Of a stretch of DNA of 64,000 bases, positions 34,436 through 42,760 are shown one piece after another. Position 1 is the stretch's first letter. Every line of letters begins with the position of its first letter. Position numbers and translations under genes: made by a program. Source of the DNA: Streptomyces purpureus (GTDB lineage Bacteria; Actinomycetota; Actinomycetes; Streptomycetales; Streptomycetaceae). The DNA lies in the NCBI RefSeq assembly GCF_014648195.1, contig NZ_BMQQ01000007.1, positions 1 through 64,000 on the forward strand, read 5' to 3'. The notes beneath the pieces are model-generated. The model was not told the origin of the DNA and did not search any database. It was given only the letters and a program-made list of their open reading frames with translations.

Positions 34436-34897
34436 ATGAGCGGGCCGACGGCCGGGCCGCCCGAGAGCGGCCCAGGCTCCCTGGCCGACGCCCTCTGCCA
34501 TCTGCAGTGCGTGCTGGTGGCCCGGCGCAGCCGGGCCGATCCGCAGGCGATCAGCTGGGCGCAGTACGACGTACTGGACACCCTCGACCGACGCGGCGGC
34601 ATGGCGCCCTCGCAGCTCAGCGCATCCCTCGGGGTGTCGCGTCCCAGCATGTCCAAGACGCTGCGCTTCCTGAAGGACCGCGGGCTCGTGGCCCAGACCG
34701 TCGCCCACGGCGACCGGCGGGAGCTGACCACCACCCTCACCGAGGAGGGGTCCGCGCTGCTGCTGCGCGCGGCCGACGACCGCCGGCAGATCGCCGCGCT
34801 CGCCACCGGCGCCCTGACCCCGGGGGAGCGGAGCCTGTTCACGGAGCTGTGCGAGAAGGTCGCCGAGGCGCTGCACGCGGGGCGGGCCGGGGCCTGA
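34436..34897 (+). CDS. MarR family regulator, cluster paralogue 1
   Basis: A 153-aa winged-helix regulator (ISWAQYDVLDTLDRRGGMAPSQLSASLGVSRPSMSKTLRFLKDRGLV, wing GDRRELTTTLTEEG). It is a clear paralogue of the MarR at 59.4 kb: both share HLQCVLVARR, QYDVL, LSASLGVSR, LRxLKD, DRRELTT and ELCEKV. It is cotranscribed with the FAD hydroxylase (10-bp gap, GAGGCGGGG ribosome-binding site). It is a good candidate to bind the TTTCC-N4-GGAAA sites and to sense the pyrrolobenzodiazepine or a precursor. Confidence 0.9.
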   Translation: MSGPTAGPPESGPGSLADALCHLQCVLVARRSRADPQAISWAQYDVLDTLDRRGGMAPSQLSASLGVSRPSMSKTLRFLKDRGLVAQTVAHGDRRELTTTLTEEGSALLLRAADDRRQIAALATGALTPGERSLFTELCEKVAEALHAGRAGA

Positions 34898-34907
34898 GAC
34901 GAGGTCA

Positions 34908-34929
34908 GGCGCGGCTCTCCCGCCGCGCC
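34908..34929. terminator. Hairpin between convergent MarR and serine hydrolase genes
   Basis: GGCGCGGC and GCCGCGCC form an 8-bp stem around a TCTCCC loop, extended by CA/TG after one bulged base. It sits 10 bp after the MarR stop and before the convergent gene's stop. Confidence 0.6.
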
Positions 34930-34946
34930 CTGCTCCGGCCTCCCGC

Positions 34947-36599
34947 CTATTCGTTCCTCGTGAAGGTGCCGAGACCGGTCGTGTCGAGGTTCTCGACCCG
35001 AACCTTGTCGGCGCGTCCGCCGGACCCGACGGTGAAGGTGACGCCGGACAGGCCGACGGCGTTCTCGCCGGTGGTGCGGTAGCTGAAGGTGTCACCGTCG
35101 TAGTGGCTCAAGGTGAACCGTTGCCTCTTGGGCCCGAGTTGCATGGTGAGTTCGTTCCCCTGGGTGCTGACGGTCATCGGGCCGTAGTACTCATTGGCGT
35201 ACGTTCCCGTGTAGGCGCTGTTCGCCTTGGCGGGTGCGGGCGAGGCCGGAGGCTTGCCGTAGTCGACCGGCGAGCGTTCCCCCGCCAGGGTTTGCTTGAT
35301 GATCGGCCCCAGGAACGTCAGCCAGTCGACGGTCGGCCCGCCCGTCTGCGCGATGTCCAAGAAGGCGGCGGTGACCGCCTCTGGCACGCCGATGGGCTCG
35401 CCGTTGGTCAGGACGACGATGCCGAGCTTCTCCGAGGGCAGCAGCCCGACGTTGGTGGCCGCCCCCAGCGCGAAGCCGCCGGAGTGGCCGAGCTTCAGTC
35501 TGCCCTGGTCGTCGTAGCTGACGTTCCAGCCGAGCCCGTAGAACCCGGCCCGGCCCGCGGGCGAGGGCGGCGGCACGGAGACGATGTGCGGCAGGTGGGT
35601 CTGCGCCAGCGCCTCGGCGGCGACGATCTGCCGCCCTTCGAACTTGCCGTTGCCCAGTTGCAGGCGCAGCCACTTCGTCATGTCCCGGGCCGTGGAGCTG
35701 GCCCCGCCCGCCGGGCTCTGGGCGTCCGCGTTGCGCACGTACTCGGCGCGCCAGGCGCCCCCGGACTGCACATGCGTGACGGCCTTGTTCCGCGCCCTGT
35801 CGTAGTCGGCGAAGGAGGAGCTGGTGGAATCCATGCCGAGCGGCCGGTACAGCTTATCGGCGGACAGCTTCTCCCAGCTGGTCCCCGCCGCTCGCGCGGC
35901 GGCGACGCCGGCTTCGGTCAGCCCGAAGTTGGTGTACGCGTACTCGGCCCGGAAGGGGGTCAACGGCTGGTAGCGGAGGTGATCCAGGATGTACGAGCGG
36001 TCGTAGCCGAGGTCTTCGAGGAGGTCTCCGGCGTGGTCGGGCAGTCCGCTGCGATGCGAGAACAGGTCGGCCAGCGTGACATGGCGGGTGACCCATGGGT
36101 CCTTGAGGGCGAAGCCGGAGTCGTGGTCGACGACCGGGTCGTCCCAACCGACGATCTTCTGGCCCACGGCCGCGGCCACCACGGTGGACGCGATGGGCTT
36201 GGAGACCGAGGCGAGCTGGAAGACGGTGTCCGCATCGATCCGGTCCTGCGTGCCTGCCTTCCGCAGGCCGAACCCCTTGAGATGGACGACCTCGTCGTTG
36301 TGCACCACGCCCACGGCGACTCCGGGCACACCGGTGCGGCGCATGAAGTCCTGTACGACGTCGTCGAGCCGGCTCACCGCGGTCTCGACCTCGGCCCGAG
36401 TGATCTGTGGTGCTGGCTGGGCGGGAGGGGCGGTGGGCAGCGGTGACGCCCCGACCCCCGCACGCCCGACGGCGGCGGCGTCGGCATCGGCCCTGGTGCA
36501 GCCGACGGCCAGCGCCGCCACCAGGCCCACTGAGCCCAGTGCCACGGTGGCGCGAAGAGAGCGGGCACCTACACGGTCAACCAAGAACATGTCTCCCAT
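34947..36599 (-). CDS. Exported serine hydrolase inside the PBD cluster
   Basis: A 550-aa beta-lactamase-family protein. The signal helix (LRATVALGSVGLVAALAVGC) ends in a Cys that could be lipid-modified. Catalytic motifs are SVSK, YTNF (YxN) and HSGG in order. A C-terminal lipocalin-like beta domain (TYANEYYGPMTVSTQGNELT to the end) is typical of the longer members. ATG 36599 follows GGGGAGGGA. It lies between the UvrA-like resistance gene and the MarR/hydroxylase operon, where the tomaymycin cluster has tomN (a tautomerase). Whether it matures or inactivates the product outside the cell, or is just inserted, is open. Confidence 0.8.
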   Translation of the reverse strand: MGDMFLVDRVGARSLRATVALGSVGLVAALAVGCTRADADAAAVGRAGVGASPLPTAPPAQPAPQITRAEVETAVSRLDDVVQDFMRRTGVPGVAVGVVHNDEVVHLKGFGLRKAGTQDRIDADTVFQLASVSKPIASTVVAAAVGQKIVGWDDPVVDHDSGFALKDPWVTRHVTLADLFSHRSGLPDHAGDLLEDLGYDRSYILDHLRYQPLTPFRAEYAYTNFGLTEAGVAAARAAGTSWEKLSADKLYRPLGMDSTSSSFADYDRARNKAVTHVQSGGAWRAEYVRNADAQSPAGGASSTARDMTKWLRLQLGNGKFEGRQIVAAEALAQTHLPHIVSVPPPSPAGRAGFYGLGWNVSYDDQGRLKLGHSGGFALGAATNVGLLPSEKLGIVVLTNGEPIGVPEAVTAAFLDIAQTGGPTVDWLTFLGPIIKQTLAGERSPVDYGKPPASPAPAKANSAYTGTYANEYYGPMTVSTQGNELTMQLGPKRQRFTLSHYDGDTFSYRTTGENAVGLSGVTFTVGSGGRADKVRVENLDTTGLGTFTRNE

Positions 36600-36690
36600 G
36601 CAAGTCCCTCCCCTGGCGCCTGTCACGCCTTGGCAGGCCGTTCAGGGGATCCGGCGTCCGCCCTCACGCGGGACCCTGGGTGTGGTCGGC

Positions 36691-38994
36691 CTACGGGGTG
36701 GTGGACGGGGCGTAGTGGGTGAGGTCCTCGGCGAGGGAGCGCGCGGTGTGGGATCCGTCCGCGTGCAGCAGCTGGGCCGGGGTGCCTTCGAAGACGACCC
36801 GCCCGCCGCCCCGGCCGGCCTCGGGCCCCAGGTCGATGACCCAGTCCGCGTGCTTGACCACATCGAGGTCGTGCTCGATCACGACGACCGTGTTGCCGCC
36901 GTCCACGAGCCGGTCGAAGAGGGTCAGGAGCCGCTTGACGTCCTCCATGTGCAGTCCGGTGGAGGGTTCGTCGAAGACGTAGACACTGCCGGTCTCCTTG
37001 AGGCGGTGGGCCAGCTTCAGCCGCTGCCGCTCGCCGCCGGACAGCGTCGACAGCGGCTGCCCCAGGGTCAGGTAGCCGAGGCCCACCTCGGTGAGCAGCG
37101 CCAGCTTGCGGCGGATGCCGGGGTCGGTGAAGAACCGCGCCGCCTCGTCGGCGGTCATGGCCAGCACGTCGACGACGGTCCGGCCGTTCAGCGTGTGGGC
37201 GAGCGCCTCGTCGTTGAAGCGCCGGCCCTCGCACCGCTCGCACACCGTCGTGACCGGTTCCATGAAGGCGAGATCCGTCTCGATCACGCCCTTGCCCTGG
37301 CATTCCGGGCAGGCCCCGGCCGAGTTGAAGCTGAACAGCCCCGGATCGGCCCCGGACGCCCGCGCGATCAGCCGCCGTACGGTGTCCATCACATCCGTGT
37401 ACGTGGCCGGGTTGGACCGCATCGACACCCCGACCGACGACTGGTCGACGACCACGGCTTGCGGATACTGGGCGGTGAAGACCTTCGAGACGAGCGTGCT
37501 CTTGCCCGAGCCGGCGACCCCGGTCACCGCGGTCAGCACCCCCGTCGGGATGTCGACCGTGACGTCCCGCAGGTTGTGCAGGGCGGCGTCGCGGACGGTG
37601 AGCGCGCCCGTCCGGGTCCGCACGGCCGGCTTGAGCCCCGGAACGGTCATCAGGCTGCGGCCGGTCGGCGTGCCGGACGCGCGCAGCCCCGCGAGGCCGC
37701 CTTCGTAGATCACCTCCCCGCCGTCGCTCCCGGCGCCCGGCCCCATGTCGACGACATGGTCGGCGATCTCGATCACGTCCCGGTCGTGCTCCACCACCAG
37801 GACGGTGTTCCCCTTGTCGCGCAGGGCGAGCAGGATCTCGTTCATCCGCCGCACATCGCGCGGGTGCAGGCCGACGCTGGGTTCGTCGAAGATGTACGTG
37901 AGTCCGGTCAGGCTGCTGCCTAGGTGCCGCACCATCTTCAGGCGCTGCGCCTCACCGCCGGAGAGGGTGGTGGTCTGCCGGTCCAGGCTCAGATAGCCGA
38001 GGCCGACCGCCTCCACCCGTCGCAGCGCGGCGAGAGCCGCATCCACCACGGGTTTGACCGAGGGAGCATCGATCCGGTCCAGCCGCCCGATCAGATCGCT
38101 GACCTCCAGCGCGGCGTGGTCGGCGATGTTCTCGCCGTCGATCCGGGAGTCCAGGGCGGCCTTGTTGAGCCGCGCGCCGCCGCACACCGCGCACGGGCCC
38201 TGGATCACCACCCGCTCCACGGCGGCGCGTTCGCCCGCCTTCAGGGAGTTCAGGCCGGACTTGAGGTACCGGCGCGTGAAGCGGGTGACGATGCCTTCGT
38301 ACTCGTTCTTGTAGACGCCGTTGCGGCCCGCCCGGTCGACCTTGAACCCGCTGCCGTGCAGCAGGAGTTCACGGTCCTTCGCGCTGAACTCGCGCAGCGG
38401 GAGGTCCGGGTCGAAGAGGCCGGACTCCCCGTACAGCTGCCATTGGAAGGTGCCCACCGCGAAGGCGGGGAAGCCGATGGCGCCTTCGTTCAGGCTCTTG
38501 TCCTCGTCCAGGAGCCGGTCGAGGTCCAGCCGGACCGTGGAGCCGAGCCCCTCGCACTCCGCGCACATGCCCCGCGGATCGTTGAAGGAGTACATGTGCG
38601 AGGGGCCGGCGCTGGGGGTGCCGTGGCGGGAGAAGAGCACCCTCAGCATGGGGTGGATCTCGGTCATCGTGCCGACCGTGGAGCGGGCGTTGCCGCCGAC
38701 CGGCCGCTGGTCGACCACGATGGCCGTGGAGAGGTTCTCCATCACCTCGGCGGCGGGCCGCTCGTACTTGGGCAGCCGGTTGCGGATGAAGGCCGGGAAG
38801 GTTTCGTTGAGCTGCCGCTGCGACTCCACGGCAATCGTCCCGAACACGACCGAGGACTTCCCGGAGCCGGACATGCCGGTGAAGACGGTCAGTTTCCGTT
38901 TGGGGATCCGCAGATTCACCCCCTTGAGGTTGTTCTGCCGCGCGTCCCCGAGAACCATGTAGTCGTCCCGGTCCGCCTCCGGGTCAGCCGTCAT
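36691..38994 (-). CDS. tomM: UvrA-like ABC ATPase, PBD self-resistance (DrrC type)
   Basis: A 767-aa cytoplasmic twin-ATPase, shorter than true UvrA (about 950 aa) and close to DrrC of daunorubicin producers. Walker A motifs are at MSGSGKSS and VAGSGKST, ABC signatures at LSGGEAQRLKM and LSGGERQRLKL, and Walker B at YIFDEPSVGLHP and YVFDEPSTGLHM. Zinc-type CxxC pairs are at CAEC, CAVC, CPEC and CERC. Such proteins free DNA from bound intercalators or covalent minor-groove adducts, and PBD clusters usually carry one. It has its own promoter with a perfect 18-bp palindromic operator 41 bp upstream, so resistance is probably induced with production. Confidence 0.9.
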   Translation of the reverse strand: MTADPEADRDDYMVLGDARQNNLKGVNLRIPKRKLTVFTGMSGSGKSSVVFGTIAVESQRQLNETFPAFIRNRLPKYERPAAEVMENLSTAIVVDQRPVGGNARSTVGTMTEIHPMLRVLFSRHGTPSAGPSHMYSFNDPRGMCAECEGLGSTVRLDLDRLLDEDKSLNEGAIGFPAFAVGTFQWQLYGESGLFDPDLPLREFSAKDRELLLHGSGFKVDRAGRNGVYKNEYEGIVTRFTRRYLKSGLNSLKAGERAAVERVVIQGPCAVCGGARLNKAALDSRIDGENIADHAALEVSDLIGRLDRIDAPSVKPVVDAALAALRRVEAVGLGYLSLDRQTTTLSGGEAQRLKMVRHLGSSLTGLTYIFDEPSVGLHPRDVRRMNEILLALRDKGNTVLVVEHDRDVIEIADHVVDMGPGAGSDGGEVIYEGGLAGLRASGTPTGRSLMTVPGLKPAVRTRTGALTVRDAALHNLRDVTVDIPTGVLTAVTGVAGSGKSTLVSKVFTAQYPQAVVVDQSSVGVSMRSNPATYTDVMDTVRRLIARASGADPGLFSFNSAGACPECQGKGVIETDLAFMEPVTTVCERCEGRRFNDEALAHTLNGRTVVDVLAMTADEAARFFTDPGIRRKLALLTEVGLGYLTLGQPLSTLSGGERQRLKLAHRLKETGSVYVFDEPSTGLHMEDVKRLLTLFDRLVDGGNTVVVIEHDLDVVKHADWVIDLGPEAGRGGGRVVFEGTPAQLLHADGSHTARSLAEDLTHYAPSTTP

Positions 38995-39034
38995 GACGAG
39001 CCTCTCCCCTGCGCATTGTGATGCACACCAAAGT

Positions 39035-39059
39035 GGTTTCCAATTGGAAACCTATGCTA
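39035..39059 (-). promoter_or_regulatory. Promoter with perfect TTTCC-N4-GGAAA palindrome for the UvrA-like gene
   Basis: GGTTTCCAATTGGAAACC (39035-39052) is a perfect 18-bp palindrome. On the minus strand a -10-like TAGCAT (39059-39054) ends one base before it, so a bound repressor would cover the transcription start. The same TAGCAT-operator arrangement recurs at the MarR gene near 59.16 kb. Confidence 0.75.
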
Positions 39060-39071
39060 GCAGTGCGCCCC

Positions 39072-40865
39072 TCACCCGGCGACCGCGTACGCCTGCCCGC
39101 CACGCGGACTCGCCGCCCCCAACACCATTCCGTCGCTGGTCAGACCGGTCGCGCAGACCTTGCTCAGCGAGTAGTCCTCGACCAGCCGCACCTCGTGGCC
39201 GCGCCGGCGCAGACCCTCCACCGTTTCCGGGGAGAAGCCGCGCTCCATCACCACGGACCGGGGACGGTACTCCCGGGGCGTGAACGACGTCGGTACGTGC
39301 TCGGTGTGGAACGTGCGGGCCTCGATGGCGGCCTGCGGACTCATGCCGTGCTCGGCGTGGTTGAGGAAGAACTGCAGCGTCCACTGGTCCTGCTGGTCGC
39401 CGCCCGGCGTACCGAACGCCAGGTACGGCTGCCCGTAGCGCAGCACGAGCGAGGGGCTGAGCGTGGTGCGCGGACGCTTGCCCGGTGCGAGGGTGTTGGG
39501 GTGCCCCGGGGTCAGCGTCGCCATCTGACCGCGCGTCCCGAGCGGGAAGCCGAGACCGGGCACCACCGGAGAGCTCTTGAGCCATCCGCCGCTCGGCGTC
39601 GCCACCACCATGTTGCCGTCCGCGTCGGTGGCGGTGACACAGCACGTGTCCCCCTTGGCCGCGGTCAGCTTCACGATCGCGGGGATGCCCTGCTCCAGCT
39701 CGGCCAGCCACTCGGGCTCGGCCGGCGCGGTGGAGGCGTCCCACAGGGGTGGCAGCAGCGGCTCCCGGCCCCCCGGCGCGCCCGGCCGCAGCACCTCCGA
39801 CGCCTCGGCGCCGACCAGCGCCCGGCGCGCCGCCGCGTAGGCCGGGTCGAGGAGTTCCTTGACGGGGACGTCCGCGTGCGCCGGGTCGCCGTACCACGCC
39901 TCCCGGTCCGCGAAGGCGAGCTTCGCGGCCTCGACGACGGTGTGGACGTACTCCTCGCTGCCCGGACCCATCCCGGCCAGGTCGAACCCCTGGAGCAGCG
40001 ACAGCTGCTGGAGGAAGACCGGGCCCTGCGACCACGGCCCCGCCTTGTGCACCGTCAGGCCCCGGTGTTCGAGCGTGAGCGGCTGCTCCAGGCCTGGCCG
40101 CCAGGCGGCCATGTCCGCGCCGGTGAGCAGCCCGCCGTGGCGCCGCCCGGTGGAGTCGATCTCCTCGGCCGTCGCCAGATACCGGTCCACGGCCTCGGCC
40201 ACGAAGCCTTCGTAGAAGGCCTTCACGGCCGCGTCGATCTGCCGCTCGCGGTCGGCTCCGGCCGCCTTCGCCTCGGCGAGCAGCCGCTTGTACGTCGCCG
40301 CGAGGGCCGGGTTGGTCACCCGCTCACCGGCCTTGGGCGCGACCCCGCCGCGCAGATAGGTGCGCCCCGACTCCTGCCAGTGGTCGCGGAAGACCTCGGC
40401 GAGCGCGTCGATCATCGCGGCCGCCTTCGGCAGCAGCGGATACCCGCGCTCCGCGTAGCCGATCGCCGGTTCGAGGACGTCCTCCAGGCGCAGCGTGCCG
40501 AACTCCTTGAGCAGCCGCAGCCAGGCGCCGAACGCGCCCGGTACGACGGCCGGGAGCAGCCCCGACCCCGGGACCGTGCTCAGCCCCCGGTCCTGGAACG
40601 CCTCGACGGTCGCGGCCCGCGGCATCGGCCCCTGCCCGCAGACCACGTCGACCGCGCCCGAGCCGGCGCGGTGCGCGAGGATCGGGACGTCCCCGCCGGG
40701 GCCGTTGAGGTGGGGCTCGACGACCTGGATGACGAAGGCGGCGGCGACCGCCGCGTCGAAGGCGTTGCCGCCCTTGTCGTACATACGCATGCCGGCGGCG
40801 GACGCCAGCCAGTGGGTCGACGCGACGGCGCCCCGGGTCCCGTGCAGCTCCGGACGGAATAACAC
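39072..40865 (-). CDS. tomL: Gamma-glutamyltransferase-like C-C hydrolase of the 4-alkylproline branch
   Basis: A 597-aa Ntn-hydrolase homologue of gamma-glutamyltransferase. The autoprocessing/nucleophile site reads KGDTCCVTATDADGNMV, giving Thr407, with GGDQQDQW and TPGHPN downstream. There is no signal peptide, unlike true GGTs. In lincomycin and PBD pathways the homologue LmbA cleaves a C-C bond (loss of an oxalyl unit) of the cyclised L-DOPA cleavage product. The GTG start at 40865 has GAGGA eight bases upstream. It belongs to the leftward operon with the PhzF-like, F420-reductase, tyrosine hydroxylase and dioxygenase genes. Confidence 0.85.
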   Translation of the reverse strand: MLFRPELHGTRGAVASTHWLASAAGMRMYDKGGNAFDAAVAAAFVIQVVEPHLNGPGGDVPILAHRAGSGAVDVVCGQGPMPRAATVEAFQDRGLSTVPGSGLLPAVVPGAFGAWLRLLKEFGTLRLEDVLEPAIGYAERGYPLLPKAAAMIDALAEVFRDHWQESGRTYLRGGVAPKAGERVTNPALAATYKRLLAEAKAAGADRERQIDAAVKAFYEGFVAEAVDRYLATAEEIDSTGRRHGGLLTGADMAAWRPGLEQPLTLEHRGLTVHKAGPWSQGPVFLQQLSLLQGFDLAGMGPGSEEYVHTVVEAAKLAFADREAWYGDPAHADVPVKELLDPAYAAARRALVGAEASEVLRPGAPGGREPLLPPLWDASTAPAEPEWLAELEQGIPAIVKLTAAKGDTCCVTATDADGNMVVATPSGGWLKSSPVVPGLGFPLGTRGQMATLTPGHPNTLAPGKRPRTTLSPSLVLRYGQPYLAFGTPGGDQQDQWTLQFFLNHAEHGMSPQAAIEARTFHTEHVPTSFTPREYRPRSVVMERGFSPETVEGLRRRGHEVRLVEDYSLSKVCATGLTSDGMVLGAASPRGGQAYAVAG

Positions 40866-40951
40866 AGCCAGTTCCTCTTCTCTCGGTTCGTTCGACGACA
40901 CAGTCCGGTGCACAGCCCGGTGCGCGGGCGGCGCGCCGGAGGGGCCGTCGG

Positions 40952-41830
40952 TCACACGCGCGCGGCCGTCACGTCGGAGGGCACCCGCATGCGGCCCTGG
41001 GCGACCGCCGCGACCTGCCCGAAGACCCCGGCGGCCACGGCCCGTGCGCCGCGCACGGTCACCGTGCAGCGGAGCGTGGCGGGCCGGCCCATCTCGGCGC
41101 CCTGCAGGACGCGGTAGTCGAACGTGCCGTCGGCGCCGGGCAGCAGACCGGCATGGGCGAGCCAGGGGCCGAGGCCGAGCGCGGCGGACGCGCACGCCGG
41201 GTCCTCCGGCATGCCGTAGCCGGGCGCGAAGACCCGGACCCGGGCACAGCGGGTGGCCCGGTCGTAGGCGACGACGACCGCGTCCGGGCAGGTGTCCCAG
41301 ACCGGCGCGGACGCGTCGCGCACGGCGCGGGCCACCGCCTCGGCCCGTACGGGCAGGATGTGGAAGGCGGGCCCGAACCCGGCGACGCGGGGCCGGCCGA
41401 CGAGGTCGTCGTCGGTCAGCCCGCAGGCGGCGAGCGGCGCGGCATGGTCCCAGGTCCGCGGCGCCGGCGGCTCTCCGCGGACGGTGAGGACCGCGCCCTC
41501 CGGCGACGCGTCGAGGCTGAGCAGCTTCCCGCCGCACTCCTGCACCACCGCTCCGGCCGGCACCCGCCCGGTGCGCACAAGGGTGGCGGCCGTGCCCACC
41601 GACGAGTGCCCGCCGTACGGCGACTCGCCGTCGGGCGTGAAGACCCGTACGCGGTAGGTGGCTTCCGGGGACAGGGGCGGCAGCACGAACGCGGTCTCGG
41701 TGAGCGCGATCTCCCCGGCCACGGCCCGCATGTCGCCGTAGCCGAGCCCCGACGCGTCCGGTACGACGCCGAGGGCGCAGCCCGCGAACGGGGTGTCGGT
41801 GAACATGTCCACGATCTCGTAATCGATCAC
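40952..41830 (-). CDS. tomK: PhzF-like isomerase of the 4-alkylproline branch
   Basis: A 292-aa PhzF-fold protein. The catalytic Glu is at position 45 in EIALTETAFVLPP, the same number as in PhzF. GGHSSVGTAA and GMPEDPACASAALG form the two lobes' substrate loops. The usual GNP motif near residue 18 is GCA here, as expected for a subfamily with another substrate. By homology to LmbX it isomerises the pyrroline diene of the alkylproline precursor rather than DHHA. Its start overlaps the stop of the F420-reductase gene (ATGA). Confidence 0.85.
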   Translation of the reverse strand: MIDYEIVDMFTDTPFAGCALGVVPDASGLGYGDMRAVAGEIALTETAFVLPPLSPEATYRVRVFTPDGESPYGGHSSVGTAATLVRTGRVPAGAVVQECGGKLLSLDASPEGAVLTVRGEPPAPRTWDHAAPLAACGLTDDDLVGRPRVAGFGPAFHILPVRAEAVARAVRDASAPVWDTCPDAVVVAYDRATRCARVRVFAPGYGMPEDPACASAALGLGPWLAHAGLLPGADGTFDYRVLQGAEMGRPATLRCTVTVRGARAVAAGVFGQVAAVAQGRMRVPSDVTAARV

Positions 41831-42723
41831 CGGGATCCTCCGCCCGCCGTCAGTACCTCCGCCGCGACCTGCTCCAGCACCTTGAGGCTGCCCTGGTAGG
41901 GGAACGACTCACGCGGCCAGTGCACCACGAAGTCCGTGATGCCGAGGTCGCCGAAGCGCCCGGCCGCGTCGCGGTACGCCTCCACCGAGTCGAGCGTCCC
42001 GCCGACCATCGCGCCGGTCAGCAGCAGCCGGTCCAGGGTCGCCGGATCGCGCCCGGTCCGCTCGCACGCCTCGTCCAGCCGGGACAGTTGCTCCTTGACC
42101 GTGGCCAGGGTCTCCTCGTACGGCAGGGCGTCGAACCGGCCGGGGGGCCCGGCCGTGATCCAGGTGGCGGCATGCCGGGCCGCCAGCCGCATGCCCCGGG
42201 GGCCGGTCGCCGCGACGGCGAACGGCACCCGGGGGGCGGTCAGACAGCCCGGGTTCATGGGCACGTCCTCGACCGTGTAGTGCGTGCCCGTGTACGTGGT
42301 GACGCGCTCACGCAGCAGCGAATCGAGCAGGTCGACGAACTCGCCGAAACGCTCCGCGCGTTGGCGCGGCGTGCGCTCGGTGGGGTCGACGACCCGGTCG
42401 TCGAGGCCACCCGCCCCGGCGCCCAGACCGCACACGAACCGGCCCTCCGCGACGTCCTCCAGGGTCATCAGCTCCTTGGCGAGCGTGACCGGGTGCCGGT
42501 AGGTCGGGGTGGCAACCATCGTGCCGAGGGTGATCCGTGAGGTGACGGCCGCCGCGGCGGCCAGGGTCGGCACCGCGCCGAACCAGGGGTCGTTCCGCAG
42601 CCATCGCCACATCAGCTGGTCGTAGGTCCAGGCGTGATCGAAGCCGAACTCCTCGGCGCGGACCCACTGATCGCGGGCCTCGCGCCAGCGGCGCTCCGGC
42701 AGAATCACGACTCCATGCCGCAC
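41827..42723 (-). CDS. tomJ: F420-dependent LLM-class reductase of the 4-alkylproline branch
   Basis: A 298-aa luciferase-like monooxygenase-family TIM barrel (AEEFGFDHAWTYDQLMWRW, TSRITLGTMVATPTYRHPVTLAKELMTLEDVAEGRFVCGLGAG). Homologues LmbY (lincomycin) and Apd6 enzymes of PBD pathways use reduced F420. In PBD pathways they reduce only one double bond, leaving the unsaturation that flattens the C ring. The gene is coupled by a 4-bp overlap to the PhzF-like gene and lies 37 bp after the tyrosine hydroxylase gene. Confidence 0.88.
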   Translation of the reverse strand: MRHGVVILPERRWREARDQWVRAEEFGFDHAWTYDQLMWRWLRNDPWFGAVPTLAAAAAVTSRITLGTMVATPTYRHPVTLAKELMTLEDVAEGRFVCGLGAGAGGLDDRVVDPTERTPRQRAERFGEFVDLLDSLLRERVTTYTGTHYTVEDVPMNPGCLTAPRVPFAVAATGPRGMRLAARHAATWITAGPPGRFDALPYEETLATVKEQLSRLDEACERTGRDPATLDRLLLTGAMVGGTLDSVEAYRDAAGRFGDLGITDFVVHWPRESFPYQGSLKVLEQVAAEVLTAGGGSR

Positions 42724-42760
42724 TGTCTCTCCACTCGTTCGTCGGGGGCGGCCGCGCGCT

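Noticed and set aside
36691..38994. Housekeeping UvrA of nucleotide excision repair
   Set aside because: It is about 180 residues too short and sits inside the PBD cluster under the cluster operator; DrrC-type resistance is the better reading.
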